A stretch of 64,000 bases of DNA from Luteolibacter sp. Y139 (lineage in GTDB: Bacteria; Verrucomicrobiota; Verrucomicrobiia; Verrucomicrobiales; Akkermansiaceae). A program made the translations under genes and the position numbers. Below the pieces are notes generated by a model, which worked only from the letters and a program-made list of their open reading frames with translations, searched no databases and had not been told where the DNA came from. This document shows positions 33,688-42,700 of the stretch, in pieces (the first letter of the stretch is position 1; each line of letters opens with the position of its first letter). Location of the stretch: NCBI RefSeq assembly GCF_038066715.1, contig NZ_JBBUKT010000001.1, forward strand, positions 1,157,924-1,221,923. The letters are read 5' to 3'.

Positions 33688-36600
33688 ATGTCCCGCTCCA
33701 TTCACGCCGTCATTCTTTCCTCATCGTGCACATTCATTGCCGCACTCCATGCCGGCGAACTGCGCGTCGACATCAATCGCGACTCTAACAACACCGCCAC
33801 CGTCACCGAGAACGGCTACACCAAGTGGAGTCCTGACAATACCAACGGAGCCGCGACCGGCACCAATCCGGTCAGCCGCAGCTTCACCACGGCCACGGGA
33901 GAAAATGTGACCATCACCTTCGCTCAAACCGCTGCATCCGCTGCAGCGGGCGGCACCGGCCTCCTGACCAATTGGTTCAAGGCGGGTGCCGAAGGATCCG
34001 CCAAGCTGGTGAGCGACGGTCTCACCGTCGCACCTGCGAACCTCGGCGGTGGCGGCCAACTCCGCATGACGGTCACCGGCCTCAGCGCCGGGACGCACAC
34101 CTTGCTCACGTATCACAATGCTTGGGACAACGTGGCCGCCGGAACGGTCGGGCCAATCGACATTTGGGTCAACGGAACGCAGGTCATCGACAATCTCCAG
34201 CCGACAATCCGCGCGGCATCGACCATAGCCGCGACCACGGCCTACCTGGACTTCAGCGTCGCAGGACCTTCCACCGTGACCGAAATCCTTTTCGCAGCCG
34301 AAACCAACACCGCTCCGGCCGTTACGATCCGCAATGCAATGATCAATGGCTTCGAGATCGACACCTCGAATTCACAGAAGATCGCCAATACCCCTTCGCC
34401 TGCTCACGCCAACGAACACGTGGACGCCGACTCCGGCTCAATTTCGCTGTCATGGCAGCCCGCCCTCGCCGGTGGCGTCGCCTCGCACGATGTTTACTTC
34501 GGGACCACCGAGGTAGCGGTGAAATCCGCCACCCGCACCTCTCCCGAATTCCTCGGCAATCAAGCAGGAACTAGCCGTCCGGTATCGCTCCCTAACAAAC
34601 TCGGCACCTATTATTGGCGTGTCGATGAAATCGACTCGCTCGGCAATATTGCCAAGGGCACCGTATGGCATTTCCGCCCGCGCCTGCTCGCCTTCCCCGG
34701 TGCCGAAGGCTACGGGCGCTTTGCCCGCGGTGGACGCGGTGGAAAGGTCGTCCATGTCACCTCGCTCGCGGACTATGAGAGCAACGCGACTCCCATCCCG
34801 GGAACGCTCCGCTACGCCGTGGAAGTGGAGACTGGCCCGCGTGTCGTCGTCTTCGACACCGCCGGCCTGATGACCATGAATCGCCGTCTCACGTTGAGTT
34901 CTCCCTACGTCACGATCGCCGGACAAACCGCTCCGGGAAAAGGCATCTGTCTCCGCCAGTGGCCGCTCGGCCTGAGCGGATCCAATGATTCCGTCGTCCG
35001 CTTCATCCGCAACCGCCCCGGTAATATCAGCGGCCAAACCATCGACGGCGGAGGCCTTGCCGGTTGCGACCACTCGATCATGGACCACTGTTCGATCAGT
35101 TGGTCGATGGACGAGGGCTTCAGCTCGCGCAGCGGAAAGAACATCACCCTTCAGAAAACCCTGATTTCGGAGGCTCTCGCCATCGCCGGTCACCAGAACT
35201 ATCCCGCGGGCACCGACCATGGCTACGCCGCCACCGTCGGTGGCGATATCGCGAGCCTGCACCACAATCTGCTCGCCCACTGCTCCGGACGGAATTGGTC
35301 GATGGGCGGCGGCATTGACGCGCTCGGCTTCTTCTCCGGCCGTCTCGATATCCGCAACAACGTCGTCTACAACTGGAAGAGCCGCACCACCGACGGCGGC
35401 GCGATGGAGGTCAACTTCGTCAACAACTACTACAAGCCCGGCGCGGCCACGACCCTGGTTCCCTACGCAGTGACCATGAACCACGAGAATGACTTCGGCG
35501 GCTCGCAACGATGCTACTTCGCCGGAAACGTCATGCAGGGCTATTTCAACGAGAGCAACCAAACCGCAGGCCGTCGCAGCGTGGTCTCCAATGGAGCTCC
35601 CACCCCGACCTACGAGACCTTCGTCTCCGCACCCTTCTTCGAAAACTACATCACCACCCAGACCGCGGCCGGCGCCTACAAGCGCGTCCTCTCCGATGTC
35701 GGAGCCAACCGCCCGCTCGACGATCACGACATCCGCGTCATCCAAGAGACCTTGTCCGGGACGTATCATTACACCGGCACGGGTCCCTATGGCGGATTTC
35801 CCGGATTGCCGAACTCGCAGGACGATGTCGGAGGCTGGGAAAACTATCCCGCCGAAACGCGCCCTTCCGGCTTCGATAGCGATGGCGACGGTTTGCCGAA
35901 CTGGTGGGAAGCCCTCTACGGCACCAATCCGTCTTCGCCCACCGGTGACTTCTCCGATGCCAATGCCGATCCGGAGAACGATGGCTACACCCGCCTCTGC
36001 GACTACCTTGCCTGGATGGCACTGCCCCGGCTGGTGGTTGCTCCAGGTGAAGCCGTGATGTTGGATCTGTCGACGCTGACAAAGGGCTACACCACTTCGC
36101 CGGTCCGCTCCGTGCAACTTCCCACCGCCTCCTCCGGTGCCGGGACTCTTCAGCTTCTCCCCGATGGAAAGACCGCGCGCTTCACCGCTGCGGCAGGGTT
36201 CTCAGGCATCGCACGCTTCACCTACACCGTCACCGACTCGGGAGGCGACAGCATGACGGGAGAGGTGGGAGTCCAAGTCACTCCACCGGTGGGACAAAAG
36301 ACCGCCTATGAGACGTTCTGCGAGACTTACGGCCTCAATCCTCAAACCACCGGTGCTCCTGCGAGTGACTACGATGGCGACGGCCTCGCCAATGCGATCG
36401 AGTTCCTATTGGGCGGCGATCCTACCCGTGGCTTCCTCCAAGGAGCGAGCCCCTCTGCGTCTCTTGATGCTGGGGGAACGCTGGTCTTTTCCTACCGGAG
36501 GAAGCTGGCCGCAAACGGGATCTTTGTGGATGCCGTTGAGACGTCGACCGGCTTGGATTTCTGGAATGAAGTCGTGAACGGCGTGGGCGGTGCGACGATC

Positions 36601-36702
36601 CAGACGGCCCTGCTAGATCCGGAGACCGAAGTCGTCACCGTCCGCGTTCCGATTGATTCCAACTGTCGCTTTGCACGGCTCAAGGTGTCTGAAGCGGAGT
36701 AA
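33688..36702 (+). CDS. Secreted pectate-lyase-like protein (PL1 type) with FN3-like and Ig-like domains
   Basis: A 1004-residue exported protein. The signal peptide is MSRSIHAVILSSSCTFIAALHAG. A beta-sandwich domain (~25-225), then a fibronectin-III-like module common in this phylum (~240-330, DVYFGTTEVAVKSA to YYWRVDEID), precede the beta-helix from ~334 (LLAFPGAEGYGRFARGGRGG, ITLQKTLISEAL, VRFIRNRPG). The C terminus has a DSDGDGLPNWWEALYG linker, a cadherin/Ig-like domain (~783-865) and a DYDGDGLANAIEFLLGG tail. The start is ATG 33688; a GTG at 33670 would overlap the esterase stop (GTGA) and continue the coupled chain. Predicted to cleave polygalacturonate by beta-elimination outside the cell. 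Confidence 0.85.
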   Translation: MSRSIHAVILSSSCTFIAALHAGELRVDINRDSNNTATVTENGYTKWSPDNTNGAATGTNPVSRSFTTATGENVTITFAQTAASAAAGGTGLLTNWFKAGAEGSAKLVSDGLTVAPANLGGGGQLRMTVTGLSAGTHTLLTYHNAWDNVAAGTVGPIDIWVNGTQVIDNLQPTIRAASTIAATTAYLDFSVAGPSTVTEILFAAETNTAPAVTIRNAMINGFEIDTSNSQKIANTPSPAHANEHVDADSGSISLSWQPALAGGVASHDVYFGTTEVAVKSATRTSPEFLGNQAGTSRPVSLPNKLGTYYWRVDEIDSLGNIAKGTVWHFRPRLLAFPGAEGYGRFARGGRGGKVVHVTSLADYESNATPIPGTLRYAVEVETGPRVVVFDTAGLMTMNRRLTLSSPYVTIAGQTAPGKGICLRQWPLGLSGSNDSVVRFIRNRPGNISGQTIDGGGLAGCDHSIMDHCSISWSMDEGFSSRSGKNITLQKTLISEALAIAGHQNYPAGTDHGYAATVGGDIASLHHNLLAHCSGRNWSMGGGIDALGFFSGRLDIRNNVVYNWKSRTTDGGAMEVNFVNNYYKPGAATTLVPYAVTMNHENDFGGSQRCYFAGNVMQGYFNESNQTAGRRSVVSNGAPTPTYETFVSAPFFENYITTQTAAGAYKRVLSDVGANRPLDDHDIRVIQETLSGTYHYTGTGPYGGFPGLPNSQDDVGGWENYPAETRPSGFDSDGDGLPNWWEALYGTNPSSPTGDFSDANADPENDGYTRLCDYLAWMALPRLVVAPGEAVMLDLSTLTKGYTTSPVRSVQLPTASSGAGTLQLLPDGKTARFTAAAGFSGIARFTYTVTDSGGDSMTGEVGVQVTPPVGQKTAYETFCETYGLNPQTTGAPASDYDGDGLANAIEFLLGGDPTRGFLQGASPSASLDAGGTLVFSYRRKLAANGIFVDAVETSTGLDFWNEVVNGVGGATIQTALLDPETEVVTVRVPIDSNCRFARLKVSEAE

Positions 36703-36743
36703 CCGCCGCGCTTCTCCTTGCTACCACGCCCTTCTGTTTCAAG

Positions 36744-37796
36744 ATGAGTCTGATGAAGGTCATCTCATCTCTCCTTCTCGCGGCAACGCTTGGTGCCAGC
36801 GCAGCACCCCATCCCGCCGTGATCAGCTCCGAGTGGATCAATCCCGATCCACCTTATCCAGAATGTCACGCCTCCACCATCGTCGAAGTGGCATCAGGCA
36901 AGCTGGTCGCGGCTTGGTTCGGTGGCACCAAGGAGCGCAATCCGGACGTCAGCATCTACATCGCGCAGCATGACGGCACGCATTGGCTGCCTGCGGTGAA
37001 GGTTGCCGATGGCGTTCAAGCAGACGGATCTCCTCGTCTGCCCACCTGGAATCCCGTTCTCTTCGCGCCGAAGGATGCGCCACTCCAACTCTTCTACAAG
37101 GTCGGCCCCGATCCTTCGACATGGTGGGGCATGGTGACTACCTCCGGCGACAGCGGAAAAACGTGGGACACGCCGCACCGCCTGCCCGATGGCATCCTCG
37201 GCCCCATCAAGAACAAGCCGGTGGTTCTTCCCGACGGGTCGTGGCTTTCACCCACCAGCACCGAGAGCAGCAAGGACGGTTGGCTGGTGCACTTCGAGCG
37301 CTCCTCCGACGGAGGAAAGACCTGGGAAAAGACCGCTCCGGTGAAAAAGGGTCCGGCATTCGACGCCATCCAGCCCAGCATTCTCTTCCACAAGGACGGC
37401 CAATTGCAGGCGCTCTGCCGAAGCAAGCAAGGCGTGGTGGTCCAGACATGGTCGAAGGACGGCGGCCGGACGTGGAGTGCGCTCACTGCCACCACCCTTC
37501 CGAATCCCAACTCCGGCACCGACGCGCTCACCCTCTCGGATGGCCGGCAACTCATCGCCTACAATCACTCCGCCCACCGACCCGAGGAAGCGAAGGGCGA
37601 CCGTTGGCCACTCGATGTCGCGATCTCCGATGACGGGCTCGAATGGAAGCGGGTCATTACGCTGGAAACCGAGCCTTGTCCCGCAGGCTACGCTTATCCG
37701 GCGGTCATTCAAACCGCAGATGGGAAGGTTCACATCACCTACACCCATAATCGCCAAAGGATCAAACACGTGGTGCTCGACCCGGCGAAGCTCTAA
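36744..37796 (+). CDS. Secreted sialidase-like (BNR) family protein
   Basis: A 350-residue protein with signal peptide MSLMKVISSLLLAATLGASAA. It folds as a sialidase-type propeller: Asp-box-like repeats SGDSGKTWDTP, SSDGGKTWEKT and SKDGGRTWSAL are spaced through the chain, and the arginine-containing motifs GGTKERNPDVSIY and LCRSKQGVVVQ are present. The family (BNR_2) is broad; true sialidase activity is doubtful because no sialic-acid genes are present. In a pectin locus it may act on another acidic sugar linkage. Downstream of the PL1 gene (41-bp gap), probably the end of that transcript; a hairpin repeat begins at its stop codon. Confidence 0.78.
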   Translation: MSLMKVISSLLLAATLGASAAPHPAVISSEWINPDPPYPECHASTIVEVASGKLVAAWFGGTKERNPDVSIYIAQHDGTHWLPAVKVADGVQADGSPRLPTWNPVLFAPKDAPLQLFYKVGPDPSTWWGMVTTSGDSGKTWDTPHRLPDGILGPIKNKPVVLPDGSWLSPTSTESSKDGWLVHFERSSDGGKTWEKTAPVKKGPAFDAIQPSILFHKDGQLQALCRSKQGVVVQTWSKDGGRTWSALTATTLPNPNSGTDALTLSDGRQLIAYNHSAHRPEEAKGDRWPLDVAISDDGLEWKRVITLETEPCPAGYAYPAVIQTADGKVHITYTHNRQRIKHVVLDPAKL

Positions 37797-37820
37797 GGGG
37801 TGTCGACGTTCCGTCGGCGC
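37794..37820 (+). repeat. Repeated hairpin element, copy 2
   Basis: The first 23 bases match copy 1 exactly and include the TAA stop of the sialidase-like gene. The right arm is GTCGGCGC instead of GTCGACAC; both changes convert A-U to G-U pairs on the plus-strand RNA, so the stem is kept as RNA. Confidence 0.7.
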
Positions 37821-37938
37821 GTCCATTTCACAGTCCCCGAAACCCTTCCCGAAATTCAAGCGCGATTGCAGAAAGGCGGGCTTACTTTCCTTCCGTTAAC
37901 TCATCAGGATCACTGGCAATCCAAGCTTCGCTGAATCG

Positions 37939-39483
37939 ATGACGCTCTCGCCCGCCCTCACCTCATACGGCAGACTCGCCTTGCTGGCCGCTGCCTCGCT
38001 GGCCGTCATCGGCGAATCGGCCGCCGATCCGGAAGCGGACAAAGCTTGGGAGACCGTGCCGCAGATCCTTGCTCGCATCGTGCCGCCGGTGTTCCCCAAG
38101 AAGGACTTCTCCATCACCGACCACGGCGCGAAAGAAGGTGGCAAGGACAACTGCAAGGCCGCTTTCGACGCCGCTATCAAGGCCTGCTCTGAAGCCGGCG
38201 GCGGCCGGGTGACCGTGCCCCAGGGAAAATTCCTCACCGGCCCCATTCACCTGCGCAGCAATGTAGAACTTCATCTGGCCGATGGCGCGGAGCTCAACTT
38301 CAGCGATCGCTTTGAAGACTACCTGCCTGTCGTCCCGGTGCGCGTAGGCGGCGTGGAAATCCTGAACTACTCGCCGCTCATCTTCGCCAAGGACTGCACC
38401 AACGTCGCGATCACCGGCAAAGGCAAACTCAATGGCAACGCCGCGAAGTGGTGGAAGTGGAAGGAAAGCGGCGCGCACTTCAAGGCGGGCATCCTCACCG
38501 AGCCTGTGGAAAAACGCATCTTCGGCACCCCCGAAGCAGGCATCCGCCCGAACTTCCTCTGCCTTTCCGGCTGCAAGAACGTCCTGCTGGAAGACTTCAC
38601 CATCGGCAGCGGGCCGAACTGGACCATCCACCCGCTCTATTGTGAGAACGTCACCATCCGCCGCGTGAACGTCGACACCGACGGACCGAACAACGACGGC
38701 ATTGATCCCGACTCCTGCCGCGATGTCTTGATCGAGCACTGCACCTTCAACACCGGCGACGACTGCGTTGTTCTGAAGTCAGGTTACAATGAAGACGGCT
38801 GGCGCGTCGGCCGGCCGACCGAGAACGTCATCATGCGCCACTGCTCCAGCAAGCACGGCCACGGCGGCCTGGTGATTGGCAGCGAGATGTCCGGTGACGT
38901 GCGCAATGTCTTCATGCATGATTGCCAGTTCGATGGCACCGACCGCGCGATCCGCATCAAGTCCAAGCGCGGCCGCGGCGGCGTGGTGGAGAAGGTCTAC
39001 GCCCGCGACATCAAGGCGAAGAACATGGAATACGAGTTCGCGATCCTGAACATGGACTACAGCGCCGACAAAAACGCTGCCGCCAATGACAAGCTGCCCG
39101 TATTCCGCGACATGTGCTTCGAGCGCATCGAAGGCGATGGAGCCCCGGTCGCCATACGCATTACCGGTGAGGCGGATTCACCGATCGAGAACATCCGCTT
39201 CGAAAACACGAAGCTCGCCGCCAAGCAGGGCGTGATCGCGAGTCACGTCAAGGGGCTGCGATTCGAGGATATCACGATCGATCCGAAGGACGGCGTGCTG
39301 TTCGACTTCGACGGCGCAAGCGGCGTGGAAATCCGCAACGTGACCTCTTCATCGACTCCGAAGCTGTTCCTGAAGCTGGCAGGAGAAAAGTCCGGCGGCA
39401 TCGATGTCAGCGGAAGTGCAGCCGCAAAAACGCGGATCTCGCTCGCCAAAGGCGTGGCGGACAATGCGGTCAAGATCCGCTGA
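37939..39483 (+). CDS. Polygalacturonase, GH28 (second copy)
   Basis: A 514-residue secreted GH28 beta-helix enzyme with an N-terminal signal peptide (YGRLALLAAASLAVIGESAA). All canonical motifs are present: NND in GPNNDGIDPDSC, DD in FNTGDDCVVLKSG, GHG in SKHGHGGLVIGSE and RIK in RAIRIKSKRGRGG. The segment NPLLWTIHP-like GSGPNWTIHPLYCENV and the early QGKFLTGPIHLRSNVELHL place it near exo-acting bacterial polygalacturonases (PehX-like) that trim from the non-reducing end, an inference only. It has its own ~140-bp upstream region with a single TGCAG half-site (CGATTGCAG, 37863-37871). Confidence 0.92.
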   Translation: MTLSPALTSYGRLALLAAASLAVIGESAADPEADKAWETVPQILARIVPPVFPKKDFSITDHGAKEGGKDNCKAAFDAAIKACSEAGGGRVTVPQGKFLTGPIHLRSNVELHLADGAELNFSDRFEDYLPVVPVRVGGVEILNYSPLIFAKDCTNVAITGKGKLNGNAAKWWKWKESGAHFKAGILTEPVEKRIFGTPEAGIRPNFLCLSGCKNVLLEDFTIGSGPNWTIHPLYCENVTIRRVNVDTDGPNNDGIDPDSCRDVLIEHCTFNTGDDCVVLKSGYNEDGWRVGRPTENVIMRHCSSKHGHGGLVIGSEMSGDVRNVFMHDCQFDGTDRAIRIKSKRGRGGVVEKVYARDIKAKNMEYEFAILNMDYSADKNAAANDKLPVFRDMCFERIEGDGAPVAIRITGEADSPIENIRFENTKLAAKQGVIASHVKGLRFEDITIDPKDGVLFDFDGASGVEIRNVTSSSTPKLFLKLAGEKSGGIDVSGSAAAKTRISLAKGVADNAVKIR

Positions 39484-39509
39484 GACCCGCGTCGCACCTT
39501 CCTTTGAAT

Positions 39510-39559
39510 ATTGCGCAATGCCTCTGGCATTCGATTGAAACCCAATCTCGCAAATTGGG
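39510..39559 (+). terminator. Hairpin cluster after the second GH28 gene
   Basis: ATTGCGCAAT palindrome (39510-39519), AATGCC-tct-GGCATT (39517-39531) and CCCAAT-N7-ATTGGG (39541-39559) follow the GH28 stop. They may end that transcript or belong to the leader of the next gene; no T tract is seen. Confidence 0.4.
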
Positions 39560-39572
39560 ATAGGCCTGCCGC

Positions 39573-39602
39573 CGCCTGCATTGCATTCAAGGGATTTTGC
39601 AG
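39573..39602 (+). promoter_or_regulatory. Direct-repeat operator candidate (21-bp spacing)
   Basis: CGCCTGCAT (39573-39581) and ATTTTGCAG (39594-39602) place two TGCA cores exactly 21 bp apart, about 100 bp upstream of the large PL1/beta-strand-repeat gene. Same geometry as at 18472 and 52465. Confidence 0.5.
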
Positions 39603-39704
39603 GAATCCGAATTGAGAGGATCAAGCGGGCCCGACCATTCTTGATCTCCCGAATCGATTCTTAAACCCATCCCTTCCGGCAGCCTTGTCGCCGGACTCGG
39701 CCCC

Positions 39705-42700
39705 ATGACGAAACCCCTGTTCTTTTTGGTCCAAGCCTGCGGCGCGCTCACCGCGGTCGCCCAGATCCCCGCATTCCCCGGCGCGGAGGGCTTCGCCGCC
39801 TATGCCACAGGTGGCCGAGGGGGGGATGTTTATCACGTCACCAATACCAATGGATCCGGCGCGGGCTCCTTGAACTATGGACTGACCACCGGGGTTCCAG
39901 CGGCGGGGCGCACCATCGTTTTCGATGTCAGTGGCTATGCCACCATCACCAGCACCCTTCGCATCACTTCGAACAAGATCACCGTAGCGGGGCAAACCGC
40001 GCCCGGGGACGGCTTCGGATTGAAGAACAACACGGTGCGTGTCTCCGGAAACAACAACGTGTTCCGCTTCCTCCGCCTCCGCGATGGCCTTGCCGGAGAC
40101 GCCGTGGACGTGGACAGCACGGCTACCAATACCCTCTTCGACCATTGCGACGTGATCTTCGCGCACGATGAGAATCACTCCAGTTTCAATGACCCGCCGG
40201 ACCTGCAGACCTTCCAGTGGTCGAACAATGCCTGGGGTCTCGAGTCGCACTCGGCCGGCGGTTTGTGGGACGTCAACCGCGCCACGGTCCACCATTCGCT
40301 GTGGGCGCATAATCACACCCGCAATCCAAAGGCGCGCCCCAATGGCCTGTTAGACTGGGTGAACAATGTCACCTTCGACTACGACATCGGCTTCATCCTC
40401 GGTGACTCGCAGACACCGGCCGATTGGAAGACTAATGTCGTCGGCAGCTATTTCATCGCCAGCTCATCGTCCGGCAGCCCGTTCTCCAGTGCCAGCAAGG
40501 ACAGCAACGGGAATCCCAATTTCTCGGTGTATGTGAATGGAAACTACTACGACAGCGACAAGGACCGCATCCTCGATGGCACCCTCCGTGGCAGCGACAT
40601 TCTCGGCAGCAGCCTGGCAAACGTGAACCTGCTAGCGAGCGCCGTCGCTCGCTCCGCCGGAGTTCCCGTGACCGAGGATGCGAATGCCCTGCTCGCCTAC
40701 AAGAAGATCGTCTCCGCCTGCGGACCGCTGCGCATGGACGCGAATCCGAATCGTCCGCTGCGCGACGAGCTCAATGGAATCCTCACCAACAACCTCGTCA
40801 CCCAGCGCCGCCATCGCATCACCTATGGATCCCTCGGCGGCTCAGGTGCCACCAATGGCGGCTTCGGCACGCTGATTTCCAGCCCTGCCCCCACCGATAC
40901 CGATCAGGACGGCATGCCGGACTACTGGGAAAAGGCCGTCGGCTACAGCCACACCGTCGCGAATAACAACACGCTGATGCCAACCTCAGGTGGCGTTGTC
41001 AGTGGCACCACCTACTTCCCGCCTGCTACTCCCGCCGGTTATACCCAACTTGAAGAATACCTCCACTTCAAGGCGATCCCGCATCGCGCGGTGCTGAAGG
41101 ACAATGCTCTCGACATCGACCTGGGGCGCTACACTTCCGGCTTCACCAGCGGCCCGACCTTCACAGTCTCGAATGTCACCGGCGGCGCGGTCACGCTGTC
41201 CGGCACCGGCAATTCGCAGGCTCACTATGTCCCACCGGCCAATTACACCGGCCGTGCGATGTTTGACTTCACCGTCACCGACACGCAGGGCAGCACGTGG
41301 ACTCAGACCTTCGCCATCCTTGTGTCCGGTGATCCGCTGCCGGTCGATCCGGTTTCCGATCCGCTCGTTTGGAAAGGCAACGGCACCACGCATACATGGA
41401 ACAGCACGGCTTCCAATCAGGTCTGGATGAATGGCGAAACGCCCTCGGGCTTCGGCGACACCGACACCGCGACCTTTGACGACAGCGGCTCGAATTCACC
41501 GGCCATCACCGTCTCCGGAACTGTCCAACCGTCCGCCGTAACGGTGGATTCCACGAAGAACTACACGTTCACAGGCACCGGCGCGATCGGCGGAGCCGCC
41601 TCTCTAACAAAATCCGGCAGTGGAACGCTCACCCTCGCGAACACCGGAGCCAATACCTTCCCGCTGGACATCCTCATTGATGGCGGAGCGGTCGTGATCG
41701 GAAACAATTCGAGCATGGGCAATGGGCCGCTTGAGTTCCTCAGTGGCACGCTCACCTCGCAATACACCGGCAGTCACACGCTGCCGAACCTCATGACCAT
41801 CCCGGGCGGCAGCAATGTCGCCATCAACATGTCGCCACAGATGAAACTCGGCGGCGTCAGCGGATCGGGAAACCTGAACCTGAATGTCACCGCCACTGCC
41901 ACCCAGAACTCCCGGCTGAACGGTTCGTGGTCGGGCTTCACCGGTACGCTCAATCTTTCCGCCACCGGCGCGCAGGCCCTGATCAGCGCGAACTTCAACG
42001 GCGACGCGACTAACGGTGCCTTCAACAACCTCAACGCCGCCACCGTCAACCTAGACAACGTCAACCTCGGCGGCCGCGACAATTCCGGCGGCAATACCTT
42101 CACCATCGGCGCGCTTTCGGGCACCTCGACGGCGAAGCTCGGCGGAGCTCACTATGCCGGCGTCCTCACCTACTCGATCGGCGCACTCAACAAGAACACT
42201 GCCTTCGACGGAACCATCACCAACAGCACCAGCTCCACCGATACCGCCAGCGGTGCCAATACGATCCTGACCAAGACCGGTTCCGGCACGCTCACGTGGA
42301 ATGGCGGCGGCAGCCACACCGGCGCGACCAATATCAACGCCGGCACCTTCACACTCAATGGCACCTTCGGCCGAACCGCTACCACGGTGGCCAACGGCGC
42401 AAAGTTCGCTGGCAGCGGACGCATCGGCGACTCCGTAGGTGGTTCGGTGACAGCCGCCAGCGGCTCCACCCTTATACCGGGCGCGACAGGCCAAGATGGC
42501 CGCCTGCAACTGGCAGCGCTCACTCTCAATGGCGCGACTCTCCAATACGACCTGTCGAACACCGCGGGCGTGAACGACACCATCAACGACCGTATCTCCA
42601 CCCAAAACACGCTCACCATTACCGGCACGCAAAACTTCCAATTCAACCTCACCAATGGAGGACTCGGTGCAGGCACCTACACGCTGATCGATGGCGGCAG

